Source: Chlamydiota bacterium (GTDB lineage Bacteria; Chlamydiota; Chlamydiia; Chlamydiales; SM23-39). From it: a DNA stretch of 42,793 bases. The stretch is from contig DAHXLK010000012.1 in the NCBI GenBank assembly GCA_027366035.1, forward strand, positions 1 to 42,793, read 5' to 3'. Below, piece after piece: positions 35,149-42,517 of this stretch; the stretch's first letter is position 1; the number at the start of each line of letters is the position of its first letter. The translations under genes and the position numbers were made by a program. Below the pieces are notes generated by a model. It was not told the origin of the DNA, did no database searches, and saw only the letters and a list, made by a program, of their open reading frames with translations.

Positions 35149-35901
35149 ATGAAATATCTTTGGAAAAGTTTTTATTCCGGCCAAAGCTCTTACCTCGGAT
35201 CTGTCTATGAGGGACAAGTTAAGTGTAAAACCGAGAGGTCAGATTGGATAAACACCCCTTTACCTGTCGTTGTCTTAGCGAGCGTTCGCTCGCAATTTCA
35301 TGAAATGGAGGAAGGAAGTCTTAAAATGCAGGCCCTACTATCTTTGATCTCAGAAAATGTTCAAGGAGAAAAAACCTTTTTGATTACAGATTGCGCACAT
35401 CTACATGTTTTTAGCCTTATTATTAACGGGGATATAGAAACAGCTAAAAAAATGGAGGTGCTTAATGGAAACAAATTAGCGACTCGTTTTCAACCCTTTC
35501 TCGAGGGCTGGAATTGTGTTTTTTGGCACTCTTATATATCTACCGATTCCGAATACTCCTCTTACCAGAAAAAAATTAGAGATAAATATCAATCCGACCC
35601 TTTATTTCGATCCTGTATAGATCGCGATATTAAAAAAAGCTATTCTGAAGAGAAAGTAGTTAAATTTCCTAATTTTTCTTTCTTTTCACAAAAGACTTTT
35701 GAAGATTTGGTGGAACAGGCTGTAGGGCTTTATATCTTATATAAAAAAGGACATAGATTTTTATTTTATCCGGGTAAAAGTAATGCTCTTTATGACTACG
35801 TAGTAAATGAGCTTTCTTTTTTTTATATTAATTTTGATGTTTCCATAGTCAAAAAGAAAAAGATGAAGACTGCGTTGCAAAAATCGACTGACGTAAGGTG
35901 A
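35149..35901 (+). CDS. Probable tRNA-dependent cyclodipeptide synthase (XYP subfamily), 3' end altered by an IS remnant
   Basis: CDPSs make cyclic dipeptides from two aminoacyl-tRNAs using a class Ic aaRS-like fold. Residues 40-57 (VVVLASVRSQFHEMEEGS) resemble the family's start strand with catalytic Ser (Ser45) and the following HEGEK-like motif of XYP members. FLITDCAHLHVF (77-88) matches the V.DTLQR.N-type strand, and A..YIL...HRFLFYPGKS (191-211) the C-terminal helix and the YP pair (Y207, P208) that names the XYP group. The Glu four residues after the helix Tyr (AlbC E182) is Lys199, so activity is uncertain. The last ~10 residues are read from the inverted repeat of an IS remnant. The gene sits alone, without tailoring enzymes. 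The assignment is by motif recognition only. Confidence 0.5.
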   Translation: MKYLWKSFYSGQSSYLGSVYEGQVKCKTERSDWINTPLPVVVLASVRSQFHEMEEGSLKMQALLSLISENVQGEKTFLITDCAHLHVFSLIINGDIETAKKMEVLNGNKLATRFQPFLEGWNCVFWHSYISTDSEYSSYQKKIRDKYQSDPLFRSCIDRDIKKSYSEEKVVKFPNFSFFSQKTFEDLVEQAVGLYILYKKGHRFLFYPGKSNALYDYVVNELSFFYINFDVSIVKKKKMKTALQKSTDVR

Positions 35902-36071
35902 GCTATTTACCAAAGCTCTGTTATATTCTGGCCAGTTGCGGATACGGTATTTTGTTTCTCCGTGTTTAGTCATTTTGATCCTACAGTTTTTTCGGATACA
36001 AAAAATGTATAAAATCATCTGGCTAACAGCAAGGAAACCCTTATCCACAGCTATTTACGCAACAAAGCTGA
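35867..36071 (-). mobile_element. IS5-type insertion-sequence remnant
   Basis: A ~205-base segment bounded by imperfect inverted ends: GACTGCGTTGCAAAAAT at 35868-35884 and its counterpart ATTTACGCAACAAAGCTG at 36053-36070. Inside, on the minus strand from an ATG at 35973, the peptide MTKHGETKYRIRNWPEYNRA matches the N-terminus of IS5-family transposases (KYR.RNW.EYN.ALV.RGS), then jumps after ALVNS to the left terminal sequence, so almost all of the transposase is deleted. The following 36072-36344 has stops in all useful frames and nothing I can name. Confidence 0.65.
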
Positions 36072-36344
36072 AAATAATATTACCACGTTTTAAAGGAGCA
36101 ACCCTTTTTTGCTAGCAATTTGTATCCTGCTAAGACAAAAGCGCGATTACAGTATGTCCCTAAGGCTAAAAAATGTCGGCGAAATCGCCTATCTATAATA
36201 GAGGTCCCCACCGACTTATCCCTTAGTCTCCTAGCCACTGGACTTTAAACTTTTGCTTCGTCTTCCTTCAGGATCCTTTGTAATTGATTTTTAAGTAGCT
36301 ATTTAGTTTAAATCTATCCAATAAATTTTTGTTGTAAGTATACA

Positions 36345-37250
36345 ATGAATAAAAAAAAAATTCCTTGCTTCACGGCAAAGATCGACCTTTCCTTAGCAGA
36401 CAAACTTAAAAACGACCTTGTCTCACAAGGCTTTACCCTTCACAAGCCTGAATATACGATTTTCCAAGCACTGAAAAGTGGGGTTACCTGCACCTTATAC
36501 GAATCGGGCTCCCTTACGGTACAAGGGAAAAATAAGGATGAATTTATCGAATTTTATTTAGAGCCGGAAATTTTACAAAGCTTTGTCTATACCCACCCCC
36601 TTGCCACGATCGACTTTACTCCGAGAATCGGAGTCGATGAAGCCGGGAAGGGAGACTATTTTGGCCCCCTTTGTACCTGCGCCCTTTATGCAGATAAATT
36701 GGGGATTAAAAAGCTGATCGAAATGGGGGTAAAAGATAGCAAGAAGCTCTCAGATACTACTATCCTAAAAATGGGAAAAGCCATTAAGGAAGATTTTCAT
36801 TTCTCTTTAGTCCGCCTTTTCCCGGAGAAATATAACGAGCTATATGGGAAGTTTCACAATCTCAATCGCCTACTTGCCTGGACCCATGTGGCGGCAATCG
36901 CCGAAGTCCAAGGAAAAACAAACTGCAATAAGGCAGTAATCGATCAATTCGCCGAAAAACAGGTGATGATAACTATGCTGCAACAAAAAAAAATAACTAT
37001 TGACCTAGATCAAAGGCATAGAGGAGAAGAAGATGTAGTAGTAGCGGCGGCTTCTATCTTGGCGAGGATGGCCTTTGTAGAAGGACTTCAACAGCTAGGA
37101 GAAAAAATAGGAATAACCCTTCCCAAAGGGGCAAGTCAAGAGGTGATTCAAGCCGCTAAAAAGATCTTAAAATGTTTCGGTATCGAAGCCTTAGATACCC
37201 TCTCCAAAACTCATTTCAAAACCAGGGCAGATATTTTATCATCTTTATGA
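36345..37250 (+). CDS. rnhC: Ribonuclease HIII
   Basis: Cleaves the RNA strand of RNA/DNA hybrids. An N-terminal TBP-like substrate-binding extension (about 1-85) precedes the catalytic core, which starts RIGVDEAGKGDYFGPL (family GxDE.G.GDYFGP; acidic residues D98 and E99), continues with GVKDSKKLSD and WTHVAAIAEV, and includes VIDQFAEK and the acidic/His region HRGEEDVVVAAASILAR. At 301 residues it is normal for RNase HIII. Its 3' end overlaps the convergent secreted-protein gene by 40 bases. Confidence 0.93.
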   Translation: MNKKKIPCFTAKIDLSLADKLKNDLVSQGFTLHKPEYTIFQALKSGVTCTLYESGSLTVQGKNKDEFIEFYLEPEILQSFVYTHPLATIDFTPRIGVDEAGKGDYFGPLCTCALYADKLGIKKLIEMGVKDSKKLSDTTILKMGKAIKEDFHFSLVRLFPEKYNELYGKFHNLNRLLAWTHVAAIAEVQGKTNCNKAVIDQFAEKQVMITMLQQKKITIDLDQRHRGEEDVVVAAASILARMAFVEGLQQLGEKIGITLPKGASQEVIQAAKKILKCFGIEALDTLSKTHFKTRADILSSL

Positions 37251-37750
37251 TAGGACTCGGCAAAGCTATGAAATAGCTCCTGAATGTTTTTTTCTTCGAG
37301 GGCTTCTACCGCAATTAAAAATAGTTTGCTTCCGGCAAGAAATAATTTGCCACGAAAAAAAGATCGAGGCGATTGGAGGAAAAACTCCAATGCCTTTTCT
37401 CCTTGCACCTCTATGAGATCGGCAAAAATAATCCGGCTTTGCCCCGCAGGCCCTACCATTCCTTTTAAAAAAGCTTGTAAGCAGTAGACCTCTTTTTCCT
37501 TCTCAATAGGTTTAGGATACTCGGCAATCATCATCACAAAAATCGCCTCCCTTCGAAGGGGAGAAAGATAGACATCATAGTTGATCCAAACACTCTCCTT
37601 GGGAAGAAACATCTTTTCATGAACATGCTGCGGCTCTATAGGAAAGGAGATCGAGCAAGACCCTTCCGGAACCGAACACTTTTTCCATCCTTCAGAGGCA
37701 TGAGCAAATGGGGCGATAAGAAGGGCTAAAGTCATTAAGATAGAATTCAT
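37211..37750 (-). CDS. Secreted hypothetical protein (179 aa), possible DcrB/PsbP-like fold
   Basis: A signal peptide is clear (MNSILMTLALLIAPFAHA). The mature part has alternating strands and helices: CSISFPIEPQHVHEK, INYDVYLSPLRREAIFVMMIAEYP and GEKALEFFLQ...FRGKLFLAGSKLFLIAVEA. This is the pattern of small DcrB/PsbP-like periplasmic proteins (inference, no family hit available). Two Cys in the first part of the mature chain (KKCSVPEGSC) could form a disulfide. It converges on rnhC with a 40-base overlap of coding ends and is preceded by the YIP1 gene on the same strand, 9 bases away. Confidence 0.7.
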   Translation of the reverse strand: MNSILMTLALLIAPFAHASEGWKKCSVPEGSCSISFPIEPQHVHEKMFLPKESVWINYDVYLSPLRREAIFVMMIAEYPKPIEKEKEVYCLQAFLKGMVGPAGQSRIIFADLIEVQGEKALEFFLQSPRSFFRGKLFLAGSKLFLIAVEALEEKNIQELFHSFAESYHKDDKISALVLK

Positions 37751-37759
37751 AACATCTCC

Positions 37760-38371
37760 TTATTTTAAATAAACTAAAGCATTTAAGATTAATATCCATA
37801 ATATTACTAAACAGATTGAACAAATTAACGTAGCAATTACCACATTTACCACTGCCCTTAAAATAGAAAACTTTTGCACCACGGCAAGACAATAGAAAAA
37901 GATGATTAAAGACCAGATAGCTCCTACCAGCTGTGCAACGTAAAGCATTAACACAAAGTACATAAAAGATGCGCTCATCGGCATGCCGATGGCATAATTG
38001 GTAAAAATTAGTTGGGGGAATGAGAAAATGAGAAAAAGCCAGGTGACTACATTGATAACAAGAGGGACATAAGACCAGGCAAGGGCTAATCTACATTTGG
38101 AGTAGGTAGCCTGTCCATGAATAAGCTTGCCGGCGACGTAGATAAAAAAAGCAGAAAAGCTCAAATAAAGATATCCTATAACAGGGGCAAGGAAAAAAGC
38201 GCTAAGTAGAGTCCACCAGGAGCCAAAGCGGGTGCCCAGGTTATAAAACTGGGCGCAGTTGACGAAGAAAAGAAATCCACAAATCGATGCAAGGGGCCAA
38301 AGACCACGGCCGCTGGTGACCTTCGCCATTGTCTTTTTAGGATGTAGCCAAATAGTTAACCAAGCCATCAA
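37760..38371 (-). CDS. YIP1-family membrane protein
   Basis: A 203-residue polytopic protein with about five hydrophobic segments (near 27-45, 55-80, 97-118, 130-155 and 172-200). The N-terminal LTIWLHPKKTMAKV and the SFSAFFIYVAGKLIHGQATYSKCRLALAWSYVP region match the bacterial YIP1 (DUF1282-like) domain, where a W.(F)P..T pattern opens the family. Function in bacteria is unknown. It lies 9 bases upstream of the secreted protein gene, so the two are probably one operon, divergent from mlaE. Confidence 0.75.
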   Translation of the reverse strand: MMAWLTIWLHPKKTMAKVTSGRGLWPLASICGFLFFVNCAQFYNLGTRFGSWWTLLSAFFLAPVIGYLYLSFSAFFIYVAGKLIHGQATYSKCRLALAWSYVPLVINVVTWLFLIFSFPQLIFTNYAIGMPMSASFMYFVLMLYVAQLVGAIWSLIIFFYCLAVVQKFSILRAVVNVVIATLICSICLVILWILILNALVYLK

Positions 38372-38450
38372 CGTCCGTCCCTACCTTGAGGCTACAGAGT
38401 TTGCATTAATTTGACAAGTAGCTTAAAAGGAGGGAAGCCCTTATCTCGAC

Positions 38451-38600
38451 TTTGTATATTTTGCTGAGGCGAGTTTTGCAAGATTTTGACTTTCAATCTG
38501 TTACAGACTCTTGCAATCGGCTTGAACACACCATTGCAGGAGCTTGAAACAGATTACAGGTCAAAAGGTTGTAAAAATCGTCCGGGAAAATATACAAAGC
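38451..38600. repeat. Long imperfect palindrome (150 bases) upstream of mlaE
   Basis: The arms begin CTTTGTATATTTT (38451-38463) and end AAAATATACAAAG (38588-38600), continuing inward with TTTTGAC / GTCAAAA, AATCTGTT / AACAGATT and TTGCAAT / ATTGCAG. The whole is one extended hairpin with scattered mismatches and a loop near 38525. It fills most of the 236-base gap between the divergent YIP1 and mlaE genes and ends 7 bases before the mlaE ATG. Its position makes a terminator role unlikely; a MITE-like insertion or a regulatory structure fits better. No transposase is encoded. Confidence 0.85.
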
Positions 38601-38607
38601 CTAGCTT

Positions 38608-39408
38608 ATGGATATCCTTTTATTTTTACACTCTAAAACTATGCGGCTTGCCGAAGCCATCGGCGAGTGGAGCATTATGATCTTAGAAGTCACCAAGGCA
38701 ACTTTCAAGCACCCTCCGAGGTGGTCCCTTTTGCGCGAGCAGATTTATGAAATTGGAGTCCTTTCTACGAGCGTAGTTGCCATCACCGGCTTCACCACAG
38801 GGTTTGTATTAGCCGCCCAATCGATTTATCAACTCAGCGGCAAAGGATTAGCAGCTGTCACCGGGGTTCTCGTCTCCAAAGCTATGATCACCGAACTGGG
38901 GCCTATTCTTACCGCCTTTATGGTAACCGGAAGGGTCGGTTCAGCTATGTGTGCAGAGCTAGGGACGATGCGGGTCACCGAGCAGATCGACGCTCTAAAA
39001 TCGATGGCTATCAACCCCAATCGGTATCTGATCGCCCCCAGATTCCTAGCCGGGATTGTAATGGTCCCCTTGCTCACTATTTTCAGCATGGCAACAGGGA
39101 TTTTAGGAGGGTATATTATCAGTGTGAAATACTTTAACATGGCCTCCTCTACCTATTTTGATCCTATTCCACTGCATATCACAGGCTTTGATCTATTTAT
39201 AGGTATATTCAAGTCGATCTGTTTCGGGATTCTTTTAGTTACTATCTGTTGTTTTAAAGGGATGAGAACCTCAGGAGGGGCTGCGGGGGTTGGGAAGTCT
39301 ATCACACAAAGTGTAGTGATTACCTATATTCATATCCTCATTTGGGATTTTCTCTTGACAATGGCCTTAAATACACTACATCAAGAATTTAACTGGGATT
39401 GGTTTTAG
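38608..39408 (+). CDS. mlaE: MlaE-type permease of an ABC lipid transporter
   Basis: Inner-membrane permease of the Mla phospholipid-transport system. The family core is seen: TGFVLAAQSIYQLSGKG, then the conserved TELGPILTAFMVTGRVGSAMCAELGTMRVTEQIDAL block (in pieces) and APRFLAGIVMVPLLT. Five to six hydrophobic segments, 266 residues, normal length. The ATG at 38608 lies directly behind the 150-base palindrome. It is followed with no gap by mlaF, so the three genes mlaE-mlaF-mlaD form one operon. Confidence 0.9.
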   Translation: MDILLFLHSKTMRLAEAIGEWSIMILEVTKATFKHPPRWSLLREQIYEIGVLSTSVVAITGFTTGFVLAAQSIYQLSGKGLAAVTGVLVSKAMITELGPILTAFMVTGRVGSAMCAELGTMRVTEQIDALKSMAINPNRYLIAPRFLAGIVMVPLLTIFSMATGILGGYIISVKYFNMASSTYFDPIPLHITGFDLFIGIFKSICFGILLVTICCFKGMRTSGGAAGVGKSITQSVVITYIHILIWDFLLTMALNTLHQEFNWDWF

Positions 39409-40188
39409 ATGATCCTTATCAAAGACCTTTATAAATCCTATGGAACTAGGAAGGTTTTGCAAGGACTATCTTTAGAAATTAAAGAAGGGGAAATCTTGGT
39501 TATTTTAGGGAGATCGGGTGTAGGCAAAAGTGTCCTTTTGAGGCAAATTATCGGCATTGAAAAACCCGATTCGGGATATGTCGAAATAGACGGGGTCCGT
39601 ATTTCTGAGCTTTCCACCTTAGAGCTTTATGAAGTGGTCAAAAATATGGGGATGCTCTTTCAGGGAGCCGCCCTCTTTGATTCGATGGATATTGGAGAAA
39701 ATACTGCTTTTTATTTAAGACAGCATGGGGATACCAAGACAAAAAAGAAGTTATCAGAAGTGGAGATCCAAAGTAGAGTACAAGAAGCGCTAAATATGGT
39801 GAACTTGCATGGAGAGGAGAGGAAAATGCCCTCCGACCTATCCGGAGGGATGAAGAAAAGGGCAGGCATTGCGAGACTTTTAGTCTACCGACCAAGCATC
39901 CTTCTTTATGACGAGCCCACTACAGGACTTGACCCCATTACTGCCCAACAGATCAATGAACTTATCGTTAAGACACAAAGAGAATTGAAAGGGACCAGCA
40001 TCATCGTCACCCACGATATCCATTCTACCCTTTATGTAGCCGACCGGATTGCCCTTCATATGGATGGGAAAATTATCCACTGTGCCGATCCAGAAACTTT
40101 TTTAAATATCGACGATCCCCTCATTAACTTTTTGAAAAACACCCTCCACAATCATCCCCGTGCATCTGAGGAGGTAAAAAAAGGATGA
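39409..40188 (+). CDS. mlaF: MlaF-type ABC transporter ATP-binding protein
   Basis: ATPase that powers the MlaE permease. Walker A GRSGVGKSVL (about residues 34-43), Q-loop in MGMLFQGAALFDSM, ABC signature LSGGMKKRAGIARLL, Walker B ILLYDEPTTGLD and the switch His in VTHDI are all present; the signature LSGGM.KR and the Q-loop FQ.AALFDS are typical of the MlaF subfamily. 259 residues, normal. It begins directly after the mlaE stop and overlaps mlaD by 4 bases. Confidence 0.93.
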   Translation: MILIKDLYKSYGTRKVLQGLSLEIKEGEILVILGRSGVGKSVLLRQIIGIEKPDSGYVEIDGVRISELSTLELYEVVKNMGMLFQGAALFDSMDIGENTAFYLRQHGDTKTKKKLSEVEIQSRVQEALNMVNLHGEERKMPSDLSGGMKKRAGIARLLVYRPSILLYDEPTTGLDPITAQQINELIVKTQRELKGTSIIVTHDIHSTLYVADRIALHMDGKIIHCADPETFLNIDDPLINFLKNTLHNHPRASEEVKKG

Positions 40189-41360
40189 AGTATGGTGTGA
40201 AAAACACGATCATCGGCTTTTTCATCCTAACGGCTATCGGCACTACCATTTGGCTCATCCTTTTTCTTAAGCCATCGGTCGGTAACGGAGAGAAAGTCTA
40301 TCTAGTTCGATTTACCAATATCTCCGGGATTAGCGTAGGTACAAGGGTTACCTTTGCCGGAAGAGCCATAGGAGAAGTTGCCTGTATATTAGAGATATGC
40401 AATGCAAGGGAAGGGCCGGTGGATTCTTTGGGGCGTGTCTATTTCTACCAGCTCGTCTTACAGGTAGACTCGAGTATAGAAATCTATGATACCGATGAAA
40501 TCACCTTACAAACTATTGGCCTTATGGGAGAAAAGACCGTTGCCATCGTCCCTAAAGGACCTCTGAAAGGAGTGGTTCCAAAACCGGTTGCCAAAAACCA
40601 GATCATTTATGCCAACTCCTTAGATCCTTTAGAAAATGCCCTCAACAATTTTAGTAAAGTTTCTAACTATATAAATACCTTAGTCATGAATCTCGATAAT
40701 TGGTTTATGAAAAATAAAGAAGAAATCTCTTATTCTATCTCCTCCTTTTCCGATGCAATGGCAAGTTTGCATACTGTCCTAGCCTCGGTCGATCGAGAAC
40801 AGCTCGTCTATAAAATCACCCAAACAGTCGACTCGCTGCACCAAGATCTCGACCTTGCCGCCGATGTCTTAATAGAAATCCGAGATGAGGGAAAAAAGAT
40901 TCTTCATAATCTGACTCTCATCACTACCGATATCGCTTTTGGAAAAGGGACTTTAGGAAAACTGGTTATCTCCGACGATATCTACCTAAAAAGCTCTGCT
41001 ATACTTAGCAAAGCAAATACGATGATGAACGACATCAACCAGTATGGATTTCTATTCCAATATAACAAACAATGGCAAAAAAGCCGTGTGAAAAGGGCAA
41101 ACCTCGTAACCGCTTTGCATTCGGCCAAAGACTTCCAAAAGTTTTTTGAATCAGAAATCGACACCATCCAATGCTCTCTGCAACGGTTGGGTAAACTTCT
41201 AGAAAAGGCCGAGAGCCCTGAAGAAAAGGAAAAAATTTATAATAACTCGTGCTTTAAAATGGACTTTCATCGCCTGATGCAAGAGATCGACACCCTTTAC
41301 AACAATATCAAAATCTACAATGAAGAACTCCTCGATAAAAGAGAAGGGGATTGTAATTAA
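40185..41360 (+). CDS. mlaD: MlaD-type MCE-domain substrate-binding protein
   Basis: Membrane-anchored periplasmic component that carries phospholipids. A membrane anchor near residues 8-29 (NTIIGFFILTAIGTTIWLIL) is followed by the MCE domain (about 38-130: YLVRFTNISGISVGTRVTFAGRAIGEV in pieces, and DEITLQTIGLMGEKTVAIVP). The C-terminal 240 residues are long helices, probably coiled coil, longer than E. coli MlaD but common in other groups. The stop region overlaps a methyltransferase fragment on the other strand. Confidence 0.88.
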   Translation: MKYGVKNTIIGFFILTAIGTTIWLILFLKPSVGNGEKVYLVRFTNISGISVGTRVTFAGRAIGEVACILEICNAREGPVDSLGRVYFYQLVLQVDSSIEIYDTDEITLQTIGLMGEKTVAIVPKGPLKGVVPKPVAKNQIIYANSLDPLENALNNFSKVSNYINTLVMNLDNWFMKNKEEISYSISSFSDAMASLHTVLASVDREQLVYKITQTVDSLHQDLDLAADVLIEIRDEGKKILHNLTLITTDIAFGKGTLGKLVISDDIYLKSSAILSKANTMMNDINQYGFLFQYNKQWQKSRVKRANLVTALHSAKDFQKFFESEIDTIQCSLQRLGKLLEKAESPEEKEKIYNNSCFKMDFHRLMQEIDTLYNNIKIYNEELLDKREGDCN

Positions 41361-41574
41361 CCCCTAAAACTGACCCTCTTTTAACCCGATCTGCTAAAAT
41401 TGCCGTGATCTTACCATCTCCGCATTCGATATCTAAAACGTCTGCGTTGGATGCAAGCTGCAGGCGATTTATTATTTGTGTTGTAAGAGAACGTTGCAGG
41501 CAAGAACTCTTAGCATAAAATTCTGCATCTAAGTCTCTAGGAGTGTGAGATGGCAATAAGAGTGTTTTTGACAT
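41350..41574 (-). pseudogene. SAM-dependent methyltransferase fragment (5' end only)
   Basis: The N-terminal ~75 residues of a class I methyltransferase of the BioC/UbiE-like type: DAEFYAKSSCLQRSLTTQII, then SAM motif I as VLDIECGDGKITAIL (family LDIGCGDGKIT, here with Glu for Gly) and RGSVLGVNYNP (family G.V.GVD.S, here Asn for Asp). Homology stops at this point, where the frame runs into the 3' end of mlaD. Two altered key residues and the missing catalytic half indicate a remnant. The gap 41575-41893 has an inverted ATCGGCA..AAGTGC / GCACTT.TGCCGAT pair (41682-41745) and nothing else I can assign. Confidence 0.6.
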
Positions 41575-41893
41575 AAAACAGAGGCTTATTAAACATAAAT
41601 TATATTAGAAATACTTTGATTTTTTCAACTTAATTTTGTGGTTTGCAGCAGCTCCCACTGGGGGGCGAGAGCTGAGAGAAAATCGGCATTGCTGAAAGTG
41701 CCAGAATTTCTTTGAAAAAACGTTTCCACTAGCACTTTTGCCGATAGACACCTCAAGTTTGTACAGGCTCAAAAACTGGGAGCCCCCTCAAGCTCATTTC
41801 CTAAGAGGTATTTACACGAGTCTGGAGACGCTTACGAAAGGAATTAGCGACAGGTTTAGTGCGAATAAACATGATTCACAGGTTGCTCGATAA

Positions 41894-42517
41894 TTATACC
41901 GGAGGCCAGAGCTTACCACCTGGGCACGGGTCTTTTTGATAATAATTCTGATGGCAGCCATGTGGATAAGATCCTTTTAAAAAAGGACATAGGGTACCTG
42001 TTGGCAATCCAATTCCAAACCACTGTAAACAATTGTCGGTAAGTCCGTGTGGAGAATAAGGGGACCAGGGATCAGGAGAATTTACGCACTGACACATTCC
42101 ATTTATTCCCTCATTATTTGTGATGTATTCATGTAAATAAAACACCCAACAATCCGCGTGCGTTGGATCGAATGGTTTAGGTCCACAGGCCAATACGCAA
42201 TCTGTCCAACGACAATGAAGTTCATTGCCATTAGCTGTATCATTTGTAACCGATATCGGCTTTGCATCGGCACCTGGTAATGAGGGAGGCAAGGCTAAGA
42301 CACATCTCCTGAAATGGTGATAGGCAAAACTAGCAACTTTACCTAGTAGCTCTCCCAAAGAAAAATAAAAATTTTTAGGGACAACTTCCATCGTTCCATC
42401 ACTATGTTCTACAAGTCTTGGATTTCCAGTGCCCGAATGTGAAGCCAATTCTAAATATCGGCTATCTACTAGTGTAGAAACTGTTTCTGGACATATAGCA
42501 GGAATTGTAAGAGACAT
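41894..42517 (-). CDS. Cysteine-rich hypothetical protein (207 aa)
   Basis: Not recognised. The ATG at 42517 is chosen because an AGGAGG site lies 6 bases upstream; starts further up would overlap that site. The first half (1-95) has a helical segment with aromatic residues (FYFSLGELLGKVASFAYHHFRR). The second half holds most of about 12 Cys (LHCRWTDCVLACGPKPF, ADCWVFY, GMCQCVNS, NCLQWFG, TLCPF, GCHQ and PCPGG), Pro/Gly rich and suited to disulfides or metal binding. No signal peptide is seen. Chlamydiae use Cys-rich envelope proteins, but this is not a known one. Confidence 0.65.
   Translation of the reverse strand: MSLTIPAICPETVSTLVDSRYLELASHSGTGNPRLVEHSDGTMEVVPKNFYFSLGELLGKVASFAYHHFRRCVLALPPSLPGADAKPISVTNDTANGNELHCRWTDCVLACGPKPFDPTHADCWVFYLHEYITNNEGINGMCQCVNSPDPWSPYSPHGLTDNCLQWFGIGLPTGTLCPFLKGSYPHGCHQNYYQKDPCPGGKLWPPV

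Noticed and set aside
36072..36344. Short frame with LLRQKRDYSMSLRLKNVGE before rnhC
   Set aside because: Too short, no RBS, and interrupted by stops; not recognisable as a gene or gene fragment.
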